This document shows, in pieces, positions 7,616 through 14,487 of a DNA stretch of 20,123 nucleotides. The notes under the pieces are model-generated. The model was not told the DNA's origin. It ran no database searches and worked only from the letters and a program-made list of their open reading frames with translations. The stretch is from positions 1 through 20,123 of the forward strand of contig VGVU01000012.1 in NCBI GenBank assembly GCA_016873905.1, written 5' to 3'. Position 1 is the first letter of the stretch. The number at the start of each line of letters is the position of its first letter. The position numbers and the translations under genes are program-made. The DNA comes from Betaproteobacteria bacterium. Its GTDB lineage: Bacteria; Pseudomonadota; Gammaproteobacteria; Burkholderiales; Thiobacillaceae.

Positions 7616-8362
7616 CTAAGCCGCCAGAATGAGCCGCTTCATCTCGCTGACGGCAGGCGTCCAACCGGTAAAAATGGCCTGGGCAACGATGGCGTGACCG
7701 ATGTTGAGTTCTTCAACTCCGGGAATGGCGGCGATGGCCTGAACATTTTGGTAATGCAGGCCATGTCCCGCATTGACCTGCAGCCCCAGGTCGATACCCT
7801 GGGCCACCGCCCGCCGAATCCGCTCCAGTTCCTCTACGGCCAACGCGCCTTCGGTCTCAGCGAAACGCCCGGTGTGAATCTCAACGACCGGCGCCCCAAC
7901 CCTCCGGGCAGCCTCCAGTTGGCGCGTCTCCGCGTCAATAAACAGCGAGACCCGGATGCCCGCCGCCCCCAGTCGCTGACACGCATCGCGCATACGATCC
8001 ATCTGCCCGGCCACATCCAGACCACCCTCGGTGGTGAGTTCCTGACGGCGTTCGGGAACCAGGCAGACATCCTGAGGCCGCACCTGCAAGGCAATGCCGA
8101 TCATCTCCTCGGTCACCGCCATCTCCAGGTTCATGCGCGTCTTCAACAAGGGGCGCAGGGCAAACACATCGGCATCCTGAATATGACGCCGATCCTCGCG
8201 CAAATGCAGGGTGATCAAGTCAGCGCCCGCCGCCTCGGCTTGCAAGGCCGCCGCAACGGGGTCCGGGTAGGCTGTACCACGGGCCTGACGCAGGGTGGCC
8301 ACATGATCAATGTTGACGCCGAGTTTTCGGGAAAATTTTCGGGAAAAGGAAGATGAATTCAT
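7616..8362 (-). CDS. pdxJ: Pyridoxine 5'-phosphate synthase
   Basis: PdxJ condenses 3-amino-2-oxopropyl phosphate with 1-deoxyxylulose 5-phosphate to make pyridoxine 5'-phosphate in de novo vitamin B6 synthesis. The TIM-barrel motifs are strongly conserved: LGVNIDHVATLRQARGT, TLHLREDRRHI (His 53, E. coli His 45), RMNLEMAVTEE (Glu 80, E. coli Glu 72), TTEGGLDVAGQ, VNAGHGL (His 200) and ELNIGHAIV. The first 13 residues contain FSRKFSRK, encoded by a perfect 12-bp tandem duplication, directly before the conserved core. The ATG lies 5 bases after the recO stop, with no clear Shine-Dalgarno. It is the last gene of the lepA-pdxJ run; acpS, often next to pdxJ, is absent here. Its stop converges with the antiporter gene with almost no space. 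Confidence 0.97.
   Translation of the reverse strand: MNSSSFSRKFSRKLGVNIDHVATLRQARGTAYPDPVAAALQAEAAGADLITLHLREDRRHIQDADVFALRPLLKTRMNLEMAVTEEMIGIALQVRPQDVCLVPERRQELTTEGGLDVAGQMDRMRDACQRLGAAGIRVSLFIDAETRQLEAARRVGAPVVEIHTGRFAETEGALAVEELERIRRAVAQGIDLGLQVNAGHGLHYQNVQAIAAIPGVEELNIGHAIVAQAIFTGWTPAVSEMKRLILAA
8324..8347. repeat. 12-bp perfect tandem duplication inside pdxJ
   Basis: TTTTCGGGAAAA occurs twice head to tail (8324-8335 and 8336-8347). In pdxJ, read on the minus strand, it is in frame and encodes FSRK twice (residues 6-13). Copy-number change by slippage would add or remove four residues without a frameshift. Confidence 0.9.
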
Positions 8363-8367
8363 GACCG

Positions 8368-9078
8368 TCAGAGCGTATTAAGATCAATAAGAAGTTGTCG
8401 GGTGTGCAGTTGGCCCGCACCAAGATGATGAGCAATCAACGCCCGCATCAACAGTTTACTGCCCTGCAGCACTGCTGGATGCGACCAGTCCCCCGCCGTC
8501 AGGGCCTGTAACATCGCGCCGGCATAGGACCCGTCTTCATCCCCCCCAGCGGTCTCCACCAGCCCAGTCTCGGGTCGCCAGCAATAACGCCGTTCGGCCT
8601 CTATTGGGGCACCGGCAGCCGTCTGATGCAAGGGCTCGGCATAGCCCATCTCTTCCAGAAGGACCAGTTCAAACCGACGCAGACAGCGCTCCGGTGTCTC
8701 ACCGGCCACCAAGGCGCGCAAGGTCGCACCATACGCGTCGAACAGGGTCGCGTGAGCGTCTTCGGGCGGCAAGAGGCGGAGCAGCAATTCGTTCAGATAA
8801 AAACCACAGATCAAGGTCCCGCCGGCGAGGTCACGCAGGCCGCCCTGCCACTCGGCCGCATGCAAGGTACGCACGGCGCCCTTGCCAAACCAGGACAACG
8901 AGAGGGGTTGAAAGGCCAGCAAACGGGCCCGCAGCGAAGACTGAGGGCGGCGGCCACCCCGTGCCACCAGGCTTAGCCGACCATGCTCCCGGCTAAACAC
9001 ATCGACCAGGAGGCTGGTCTCGCGATAGGGCCGGGTGTGCAGGACCCAGCTCTCGGCCTGATCAACTCGGTCGGCCAT
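8368..9078 (-). CDS. recO: DNA repair protein RecO
   Basis: RecO anneals single strands and, with RecR, loads RecA onto SSB-coated gaps. The N-terminal OB fold is seen at about residues 8-80, with WVLHTRPYRETSLLVDVFSR, GRLSLVARGGRR and LLAFQPLSLSWFGKG. The helical C-terminal domain includes YLNELLLRLLPPEDAHATLFDAY and LRRFELVLLEEMGY. The zinc cysteines of Gram-positive RecO are missing, as is usual in proteobacterial forms. The length is 236 residues (E. coli 242). It follows era by 5 bases in the standard rnc-era-recO order, so it is probably cotranscribed. No Shine-Dalgarno is seen. Confidence 0.95.
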   Translation of the reverse strand: MADRVDQAESWVLHTRPYRETSLLVDVFSREHGRLSLVARGGRRPQSSLRARLLAFQPLSLSWFGKGAVRTLHAAEWQGGLRDLAGGTLICGFYLNELLLRLLPPEDAHATLFDAYGATLRALVAGETPERCLRRFELVLLEEMGYAEPLHQTAAGAPIEAERRYCWRPETGLVETAGGDEDGSYAGAMLQALTAGDWSHPAVLQGSKLLMRALIAHHLGAGQLHTRQLLIDLNTL

Positions 9079-9083
9079 GAGGG

Positions 9084-9962
9084 CTATTCGTGCCCCAGGC
9101 GCTTCAACATCGCCGCGCTGTCCATCCAGCCGGTCTTTACCTTGATCCAGCAGGTCAGATGAACCTTGGCCTCAAACAGTCGTTCCATATCCTGGCGCGA
9201 CTCGCTGGCAATGCGCTTCATCCGCTCGCCCCCCGCGCCGAGGATAATGGGCTTGTGCACCTCGCGATCCACCAGGATCACGACCCCGATGCGACGCATC
9301 CCGGAAGGTTCCTGCGTAAACTGTTCAACCTCCACCGCCGTGCCGTAAGGAATCTCCTCGCCCGTCAGGCGAAAGACCTTTTCCCGCACAATTTCGGAAG
9401 CGAGAAAGCGCTCACTTCGATCGGTGATGGCATCCTCTTCAAACAGCGCCTCACCGGTTGGCAGATAGGGCTTGATAATGGCCAGCAAGCGTTCGGCCTC
9501 ACTGGCCGTCCGCGCAGACAGCGGCACCAGCTCGGCGAACGGGAAACGCCCGGCCAAAGACTGCAGTTCCGGCAACAACCGGGCCTTATCGGTCAAAAGA
9601 TCCACCTTGTTGAGCACGGCAATGACCGGGCGCGACTTCGGCAACAACGGCAACACCTGAGCATCGGCCGGGGTAAAACGGCCCGCCTCCAGCACCAGAA
9701 TGATCACATCCACCTCGGCCAGAGCCTGCTGGACCGTGCGGTTCATGGCGGTGTTGAGTTGACTCTTGTGCCGGGTCTGATAGCCGGGCGTATCAACGAA
9801 CACGAACTGGGCATCGTCCTCCGTGCGCACACCGAGGATGCGATGGCGCGTGGTCTGTGGCTTGTCGGCGGTGATGCTGATCTTGACCCCGACCAGGGTA
9901 TTGACCAGGGTTGACTTGCCCACATTCGGACGCCCGACGATGGCGATCAGTCCCGTCTTCAT
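9084..9962 (-). CDS. era: GTPase Era, 30S ribosome assembly factor
   Basis: Era is an essential GTPase that binds the 3' end of 16S rRNA and checks late 30S maturation. GTPase motifs are present in order: G1 GRPNVGKS 10-17, the switch PQTTRHR at about 35-41, G3 DTPG 57-60, G4 NKVD 118-121 and G5 SAR 149-151. A C-terminal KH domain covers about 205-290, with the GxxG-type loop in LGAGGERMKRI (241-251). The ATG at 9962 overlaps the rnc stop in ATGA (4 bases), the classic rnc-era coupling. It gives 292 residues; an upstream in-frame start would add eight residues inside rnc. A GGTGG about ten bases upstream could be a weak Shine-Dalgarno. Confidence 0.98.
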   Translation of the reverse strand: MKTGLIAIVGRPNVGKSTLVNTLVGVKISITADKPQTTRHRILGVRTEDDAQFVFVDTPGYQTRHKSQLNTAMNRTVQQALAEVDVIILVLEAGRFTPADAQVLPLLPKSRPVIAVLNKVDLLTDKARLLPELQSLAGRFPFAELVPLSARTASEAERLLAIIKPYLPTGEALFEEDAITDRSERFLASEIVREKVFRLTGEEIPYGTAVEVEQFTQEPSGMRRIGVVILVDREVHKPIILGAGGERMKRIASESRQDMERLFEAKVHLTCWIKVKTGWMDSAAMLKRLGHE

Positions 9963-10639
9963 GTCTTTAATTCCACCAACCCACATGCCGCCTCGGCGGC
10001 GGCCTGCTCGGCCGCCTTACGGCTGGCACCCCGGCCCTCGGTCCGCACATTGAGCGCCTCGACGCGACACTCCACCACAAAGGTCTGGGCATGCGCCTGG
10101 CCCTGGGTATCACGCAGGGTATATACGGGCAGGTTGATGCGCCGCCCCTGCAACCACTCCTGCAGACGGGTCTTGGCATCCTTGCCCTGTTGCTCCGGAT
10201 CAATCACGGCCAACCGGGCCGAGAACAGTCTGGAAATCACCCCGCGTGCCGCTTCAAACCCACCGTCCAGCAAGACGGCGCCAAACACCGACTCCAGCGC
10301 ATCGGCCAGGATAGAGGGCCGCCCCGTGCCGCCACTGCGAACCTCCCCCTCCCCCAGACGCAGCAATTCGCCCAGGCGCAGGTCCATCGCAATCTCGTAC
10401 AAGGGCTGCTGACTGACCAGATTGGCGCGCAGACGCGACAGGCGGCCTTCCTTGATCTGCGGAAAGCGCTCGTAGAGCAGGAGACCGATGCACAGATTGA
10501 GCACCCCGTCGCCGAGAAATTCGAGCCGTTCATTGTTGTTGGCCGCAAAACTGCGGTGGGTCAAGGCGTCCACCAGGATCTGCGGCGCCTGAAACCGATA
10601 ACCCAGTCGTTCCTGCAGTCGCGATAAAAGGTCAGACAT
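9959..10639 (-). CDS. rnc: Ribonuclease III
   Basis: RNase III cuts double-stranded RNA, notably the rRNA precursor and some mRNA leaders. The endonuclease domain carries NERLEFLGD at 36-44. The residues equivalent to E. coli Glu 38, Glu 41, Asp 45, Asp 114 and Glu 117 are Glu 37, Glu 40, Asp 44, Asp 113 and Glu 116. A double-stranded RNA-binding domain follows at about 152-222 (DAKTRLQEWLQ, RGASRKAAEQAAAEAA). The ATG at 10639 gives 226 residues, the same as E. coli, and overlaps the lepB end by 8 bases; a TTG two codons earlier is less likely. RNase III often controls its own operon by cutting hairpins in the leader; the lepA-lepB hairpin at 11525-11543 is only a loose candidate. Confidence 0.98.
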   Translation of the reverse strand: MSDLLSRLQERLGYRFQAPQILVDALTHRSFAANNNERLEFLGDGVLNLCIGLLLYERFPQIKEGRLSRLRANLVSQQPLYEIAMDLRLGELLRLGEGEVRSGGTGRPSILADALESVFGAVLLDGGFEAARGVISRLFSARLAVIDPEQQGKDAKTRLQEWLQGRRINLPVYTLRDTQGQAHAQTFVVECRVEALNVRTEGRGASRKAAEQAAAEAACGLVELKT

Positions 10640-11489
10640 CCGCAATCAACCGGCCAATCCGCTTGGGGGCCTCAAGGTTTTTAAGGGCCGTGGCCAGATC
10701 GTCAAAATTCCACCAGATGAAGAAAGCGCGCCCCACGATATTCCGGTCGGGAACAAAACCCCAATAGCGCGAATCGTTCGAGGCATCGCGATTGTCACCC
10801 ATCATGAAATAGTGCCCGGCCGGTACGGTGCAACGAAAACCCGCATTTTCATAACGGCAATTGTCGCGGAAGGCAAAGTCGCCCTGAACCTGATGTTCGA
10901 TCACCGGCGGCATACTCGGCACCACCAGGTTGGTATGCGCACCGGAATCGAGAGTCTCACGATACTGCTGGCCACGCACCCAATTCAGCCCGCCCGCCTC
11001 GTACGCATATTCACTCGTCGGAGACCTGACGACGGGCCGGCCATTGATGATCAAATGCTTGTCGGCGCGATACTCGACCGTATCACCCGGCACGCCCACC
11101 ACCCGCTTGATGTAGTCCAGGCGCTCATCCTGCGGAAAACGGAAAACCACGACATCCCCGCGCTGCGGTTCCCCGAGGGCGATGATTTTCTGGTTAATCA
11201 CCGGCAGGCGGATGCCATAGTCATACTTGTTGACGAGGATGAAGTCGCCAATCTGCAAGGTCGGGATCATCGAGCCGGACGGGATCTTGAACGGCTCAAC
11301 CAGGAAGGAACGGAGCAGGAATACCGCCAGGATGACCGGGAAGAAACTGCGTGCATATTCCACCAGCAGTGGCAGCTTGGCATCCTCGGCCCGCCGCGAA
11401 GCAGGCCGATAGCGCTGGAGCAAGTAATCGGCCAGCCAGATGCCGCCCGTCACGAGGGTCGCGGTGAGCAGGATGAGAGCGAAGTTCAT
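10632..11489 (-). CDS. lepB: Signal peptidase I
   Basis: Leader peptidase cleaves signal peptides of exported proteins on the periplasmic face of the inner membrane. Two N-terminal membrane segments lie at about 2-22 and 49-66, with a basic cytoplasmic loop between them. Catalytic Ser 73 sits in PSGSMIPTL and Lys 129 in DYIKRVVGVPGD; the MGDNRDASNDSRYWG signature and FVPDRNIVGRAF follow. The length is 285 residues. The ATG at 11489 is preceded by GGAGG with 5 bases spacing, one of the few strong Shine-Dalgarno sites in the window, so the in-frame GTG five codons upstream is disfavoured. It is 76 bases after lepA, the usual partner, with a hairpin between them. Confidence 0.98.
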   Translation of the reverse strand: MNFALILLTATLVTGGIWLADYLLQRYRPASRRAEDAKLPLLVEYARSFFPVILAVFLLRSFLVEPFKIPSGSMIPTLQIGDFILVNKYDYGIRLPVINQKIIALGEPQRGDVVVFRFPQDERLDYIKRVVGVPGDTVEYRADKHLIINGRPVVRSPTSEYAYEAGGLNWVRGQQYRETLDSGAHTNLVVPSMPPVIEHQVQGDFAFRDNCRYENAGFRCTVPAGHYFMMGDNRDASNDSRYWGFVPDRNIVGRAFFIWWNFDDLATALKNLEAPKRIGRLIADV

Positions 11490-11494
11490 GCCCA

Positions 11495-11499
11495 CCTCC
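11495..11499 (-). promoter_or_regulatory. Shine-Dalgarno site of lepB
   Basis: GGAGG on the minus strand, 5 bases before the ATG at 11489, supports that start. Confidence 0.75.
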
Positions 11500-11524
11500 A
11501 CCAAGCCGTCTCAAGCGCGGCGAG

Positions 11525-11543
11525 GCGCCCCCTCGGAGGGCGC
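11525..11543 (-). promoter_or_regulatory. GC-rich hairpin between lepA and lepB
   Basis: In the minus-strand RNA an 8-bp stem (one U-G pair) closes a CGA loop, with arms GCGCCCUC and GGGGGCGC. No T-run follows, so it is not an intrinsic terminator. It may stabilise or process the mRNA, or may be a relic. It sits about 35 bases before the lepB start. Confidence 0.4.
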
Positions 11544-11565
11544 GAACATGGTGAGCGGGGAGGCC

Positions 11566-13362
11566 TCATTTTCCATCTCCGATCTGCAGGATGGCCAGGA
11601 AGGCCTCCTGAGGAATCTCGACATTACCAACCTGTTTCATGCGCTTCTTGCCTTCCTTCTGCTTCTCAAGCAGTTTTTTCTTGCGGGTGATGTCGCCACC
11701 ATAGCACTTGGCCAGCACATTCTTGCGCAACGCCTTGACGGTCTCGCGCGCGATGATGTGCGCACCGATGGCGGCCTGCACCGCGATATCGAACATCTGG
11801 CGCGGAATCAACTGGCGCATCTTGGCCACCAGTTCGCGGCCCCGGTATTGCGCGGTCGAGCGATGTACGATCAGCGACAGGGCATCGACCTTTTCGCTGT
11901 TGACCAAGACATCCAGCTTGACCAGGTCATCCGCCCGGAATTCCTTGAATTCGTAATCGAGCGAGGCGTAACCGCGCGAGGTTGACTTGAGCCGGTCAAA
12001 GAAATCCATGACCACCTCGTTGAGCGGCAGGTCGTATTTCAACATCACCTGACGGCCCATGTAACGCATGTCCACCTGGCTACCGCGTTTCTGGTTGCAC
12101 AAGGTCATCACATTGCCCAGATAGTCCTCCGGGACCAGGATGGTTGCCGTGATGATCGGCTCGCGCACCTCCTCGATCTTGGACGGATCCGGCAGACGCG
12201 CCGGATTTTCCACCTCCACCAAGGTGCCGTCCTTCATCACCACCTCGTATTCAACCGACGGGGCCGTCGTGATCAGGTTCTGGTTGTATTCCCGCTCCAG
12301 ACGCTCCTGCACGATGTCCATGTGCAGCAAGCCAAGAAAACCACAGCGGAAACCAAAGCCCAGCGCCTGCGAGGTCTCCGGCTCAAAATGCAGGGCCGCA
12401 TCGTTGAGCTGCAACTTGGTCAGGGCATCGCGCAGGCTGTCATATTCGTGCGAATCAACCGGATAAAGTCCGGCAAAAACCTGCGACTGCGCCTCCTTGA
12501 AACCCGGCAGGGGTTCAGCGGCCGGCGCACTCACCAAGGTGACGGTATCGCCCACCTTGGCCGCACGCAGTTCCTTGATGCCGGCGATGATAAATCCCAC
12601 CTCGCCGGCCGACAGTTGCTCGCGTTGCACCGACTTGGGCGTGAACACGCCCACCTGCTCGGTCAGGTATTCGGCCGCCGAGGCCATCATGCGGATCTTT
12701 TGCTTCGGCCTCAGAATGCCATCCACCACCCGCACCAGCATGACGACGCCGACATAATTATCGAACCAGGAGTCGATGATCAGGGCCTTGAGCGGCGCAT
12801 CCGGATTGCCCTTGGGCGGCGGCACCCGCGCCACCACCAGCTCAAGCACCTCCTCAATCCCGAGGCCCGTCTTGGCCGAGCAGCGCACCGCATCACTGGC
12901 ATCAATGCCGACGATATCTTCAATTTCTTCCGACACCCGATCCGGATCGGCCGCCGGCAGATCAATCTTGTTCAGCACCGGGAAGACCTCGACCCCCAGC
13001 TCGATGGCGGTATAGCAGTTCGCCACCGTCTGGGCCTCGACACCCTGCGAGGCATCCACGACCAGCAGCGCCCCCTCGCAGGCGGACAGGGAGCGGGACA
13101 CCTCATAGGAAAAGTCCACATGTCCGGGGGTATCAATCAGGTGCAGGTCATAGGTCTTGCCGTCCCGCGCCTTGTAGGTAAGTGCCGCTGTCTGCGCCTT
13201 GATGGTGATGCCACGCTCCTTTTCCAGATCCATGGAATCGAGAACTTGGGCATCCATCTCGCGCCGCTCCAGCCCCCCGCAATATTCGATCAGGCGATCA
13301 GCGAGCGTCGACTTGCCATGGTCGATGTGGGCAATGATGGAAAAATTGCGGATGTGATTCAT
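11566..13362 (-). CDS. lepA: Elongation factor 4 (LepA)
   Basis: EF4 is a ribosome-binding translational GTPase related to EF-G, implicated in initiation, 30S biogenesis and back-translocation. G motifs: AHIDHGKST 11-19, RGIT 50-53, DTPGH 77-81 and NKID 131-134. EF-G-like domains II, III and V follow (GEVGFIIAGIKELRAAKVGDTVT, FRCGFLGLLHMDIVQERLEREY, YRGRELVAKM). The LepA-specific basic C-terminal domain ends KKKLLEKQKEGKKRMKQVG and then VEIPQEAFLAIL. The length is 598 residues (E. coli 599). The ATG at 13362 begins at conserved NHIRNFSIIAHIDHGK. No Shine-Dalgarno precedes it. It is probably the first gene of the lepA-lepB-rnc-era-recO-pdxJ operon, since a 113-base gap with a -10-like box separates it from folB. 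Confidence 0.98.
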   Translation of the reverse strand: MNHIRNFSIIAHIDHGKSTLADRLIEYCGGLERREMDAQVLDSMDLEKERGITIKAQTAALTYKARDGKTYDLHLIDTPGHVDFSYEVSRSLSACEGALLVVDASQGVEAQTVANCYTAIELGVEVFPVLNKIDLPAADPDRVSEEIEDIVGIDASDAVRCSAKTGLGIEEVLELVVARVPPPKGNPDAPLKALIIDSWFDNYVGVVMLVRVVDGILRPKQKIRMMASAAEYLTEQVGVFTPKSVQREQLSAGEVGFIIAGIKELRAAKVGDTVTLVSAPAAEPLPGFKEAQSQVFAGLYPVDSHEYDSLRDALTKLQLNDAALHFEPETSQALGFGFRCGFLGLLHMDIVQERLEREYNQNLITTAPSVEYEVVMKDGTLVEVENPARLPDPSKIEEVREPIITATILVPEDYLGNVMTLCNQKRGSQVDMRYMGRQVMLKYDLPLNEVVMDFFDRLKSTSRGYASLDYEFKEFRADDLVKLDVLVNSEKVDALSLIVHRSTAQYRGRELVAKMRQLIPRQMFDIAVQAAIGAHIIARETVKALRKNVLAKCYGGDITRKKKLLEKQKEGKKRMKQVGNVEIPQEAFLAILQIGDGK

Positions 13363-13402
13363 ATTTGGGCGCGGAGCGGACAGCGTGCTTAAAAACCGTG
13401 CA

Positions 13403-13408
13403 ATTCTA
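13403..13408 (-). promoter_or_regulatory. Candidate -10 box of lepA
   Basis: TAGAAT on the minus strand, about 40 bases before the lepA ATG, gives a leader of roughly 34 bases. No good -35 is seen at 16-18 bases; that position falls inside the purine-rich repeat at 13421-13463. The same octamer TGTAGAAT precedes folB at 13869-13876. Confidence 0.3.
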
Positions 13409-13420
13409 CACGAGGCCGAC

Positions 13421-13463
13421 CTATCCCGTTCCTATTCCGCTCCCGACTGTCCCGTTCCCGACT
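13421..13463 (-). repeat. Imperfect 15-bp purine-rich tandem repeat upstream of lepA
   Basis: On the minus strand AGTCGGGAACGGGAC (13463-13449) is followed by AGTCGGGAGCGGAAT (13448-13434; 12 of 15 identical), then a shortened copy AGGAACGGGATAG (13433-13421). A further AGTCGG lies in the last codons of folB. It fills the space between the folB stop and the candidate lepA promoter. Confidence 0.6.
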
Positions 13464-13475
13464 TTGTGCCTGCCA

Positions 13476-13832
13476 TCAGAGCCGACTGCCGCGCTCGATA
13501 ACAATCCCCAACTCCCTGACATTGCCGAGAATGGCCAGCTTGCGCACCGTAATCCGCACCCAAGGCGCCCCAAATTCACCGCGCACGATCTCGGCAATAT
13601 GCTCACCCAGGGTCTCGACCAGACGCAGCGGCTTATCCGCCAGACTTTCCTGGATGCGCTGCGCCACCCGACCATAGTCAATCGTGTCGGCGATCGCATC
13701 GCTATGCCCCGCCTTGTGGTCATACAACCCAATCTCCAGATCAATGAGTACCGGCTGCGGGGCCTGGCGCTCCCATTCGTACAGGCCAATGGTGAGATCA
13801 AGACGAAAATCGTGCAGGAAAAGGATGTCCAT
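13476..13832 (-). CDS. folB: Dihydroneopterin aldolase
   Basis: FolB converts 7,8-dihydroneopterin to 6-hydroxymethyl-dihydropterin and glycolaldehyde in folate synthesis (some members also epimerise). The 118-residue protein has the family T-fold signatures: MDILFLHDFRLDLTIGLYEWER, Tyr 53 in TIDYGRV, Glu 74 in LVETLGEHIAEIV, and Lys 98 in the penultimate strand, followed by the terminal GIVIERG. The ATG at 13832 gives the conserved beginning; an in-frame TTG eight codons upstream is unlikely. No Shine-Dalgarno is seen. It is divergent from plsY, with 48 bases between the starts. lepA follows in the same direction after 113 bases. Confidence 0.95.
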   Translation of the reverse strand: MDILFLHDFRLDLTIGLYEWERQAPQPVLIDLEIGLYDHKAGHSDAIADTIDYGRVAQRIQESLADKPLRLVETLGEHIAEIVRGEFGAPWVRITVRKLAILGNVRELGIVIERGSRL

Positions 13833-13867
13833 GGAATCAACACTTAAGCGATGCAATCAAGGTCTGC

Positions 13868-13874
13868 TATTCTA
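13868..13874. promoter_or_regulatory. Overlapping divergent -10 boxes for plsY (plus) and folB (minus)
   Basis: In the 48-base gap the plus strand reads TATTCT at 13868-13873 and the minus strand reads TAGAAT at 13874-13869, each close to TATAAT. The plus box would put the plsY transcript start at or next to its ATG (13881), giving a leaderless message. The minus box would give folB a leader of about 30 bases. -35 matches are weak on both strands (TTAAGC at 13844-13849 for plsY, 18-base spacer). Confidence 0.35.
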
Positions 13875-13880
13875 CAGTCC

Positions 13881-14477
13881 ATGACGACCACCCTGCTGAC
13901 TCTCCTCGCGGCCTATCTGCTCGGCTCCCTGTCTGCCGCCGTGCTGCTGTCGCGCGCCTTTGGCCTACCCGATCCGCGCAGTTACGGCTCCGGCAATCCC
14001 GGCGCCACCAATGTGCTGCGCACCGGCAACAAGAAGATCGCGGCCCTGACCCTCCTCGGTGACGGGATCAAGGGCGCGCTGGCCGTCTGGCTCGCCATGG
14101 CCATGGGCACCCAATTTTCCACCCAGAGCTGGCTCCCCGCGCTGGCCGGACTCGCCGCCTTCGTCGGCCACCTCTGGCCCGTCTTCTTCGGCTTCAAGGG
14201 CGGCAAAGGGGTTGCCACAGCCCTCGGCGTCCTGCTGGCCCTTAACCCCTTGCTCGGCCTTGCCACCCTGCTGACCTGGCTGGCCATCTTTGCCCTGACC
14301 CGAATATCGTCGCTCTCCGCCCTTGTAGCCTCCGCCGCTGCCCCCTTCTTTGCCGCCGGACTGGACGAGCCGGGTCTGGGCGCACTGGTCATTCTGGTCA
14401 TCCTGATCTTCTGGCGGCACCGCACCAACATCCAGCGCCTCATCCGGGGCGAGGAAGGCGGTTTCCGTAAATCTTGA
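13881..14477 (+). CDS. plsY: Acyl-phosphate:glycerol-3-phosphate acyltransferase
   Basis: PlsY acylates glycerol 3-phosphate at sn-1 using acyl phosphate, the first membrane phospholipid step in the PlsX/PlsY route. The 198-residue integral membrane protein has about five hydrophobic segments and all three active-site motifs: SGNPGATNVLR 37-47, GHLWPVFFGFKGGKGVAT 96-113 and RHRTNI 179-184. The ATG at 13881 gives the usual short N-terminus before the first TM; an upstream in-frame ATG at 13851 would overlap the candidate promoter and folB. There is no Shine-Dalgarno, and the -10 spacing suggests possible leaderless initiation. The next gene starts 10 bases after its stop, so the two are likely cotranscribed. 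Confidence 0.97.
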   Translation: MTTTLLTLLAAYLLGSLSAAVLLSRAFGLPDPRSYGSGNPGATNVLRTGNKKIAALTLLGDGIKGALAVWLAMAMGTQFSTQSWLPALAGLAAFVGHLWPVFFGFKGGKGVATALGVLLALNPLLGLATLLTWLAIFALTRISSLSALVASAAAPFFAAGLDEPGLGALVILVILIFWRHRTNIQRLIRGEEGGFRKS

Positions 14478-14478
14478 G

Positions 14479-14484
14479 GGAGGT
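14479..14484 (+). promoter_or_regulatory. Strong Shine-Dalgarno of the unknown membrane protein gene
   Basis: GGAGGT within GAGGGAGGTG, just after the plsY stop and 3 bases before the ATG at 14488. It is the best Shine-Dalgarno in the window and supports the reality and start of the downstream hypothetical gene. Confidence 0.75.
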
Positions 14485-14487
14485 GTC

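Noticed and set aside
7607..7618. Possible terminator between the convergent antiporter and pdxJ genes
   Set aside because: There are only 6 bases between the stops. A run of five A/T is present but no stable stem precedes it on either strand.
10812..11690. A 292-codon plus-strand frame over lepB and the end of lepA
   Set aside because: It is the antisense of lepB, whose catalytic Ser and Lys motifs are intact.
12322..13392. A 356-codon open frame opposite lepA
   Set aside because: It mirrors the lepA codons on the other strand, is rich in His/Gln/Arg, and has no motif or ribosome-binding site.
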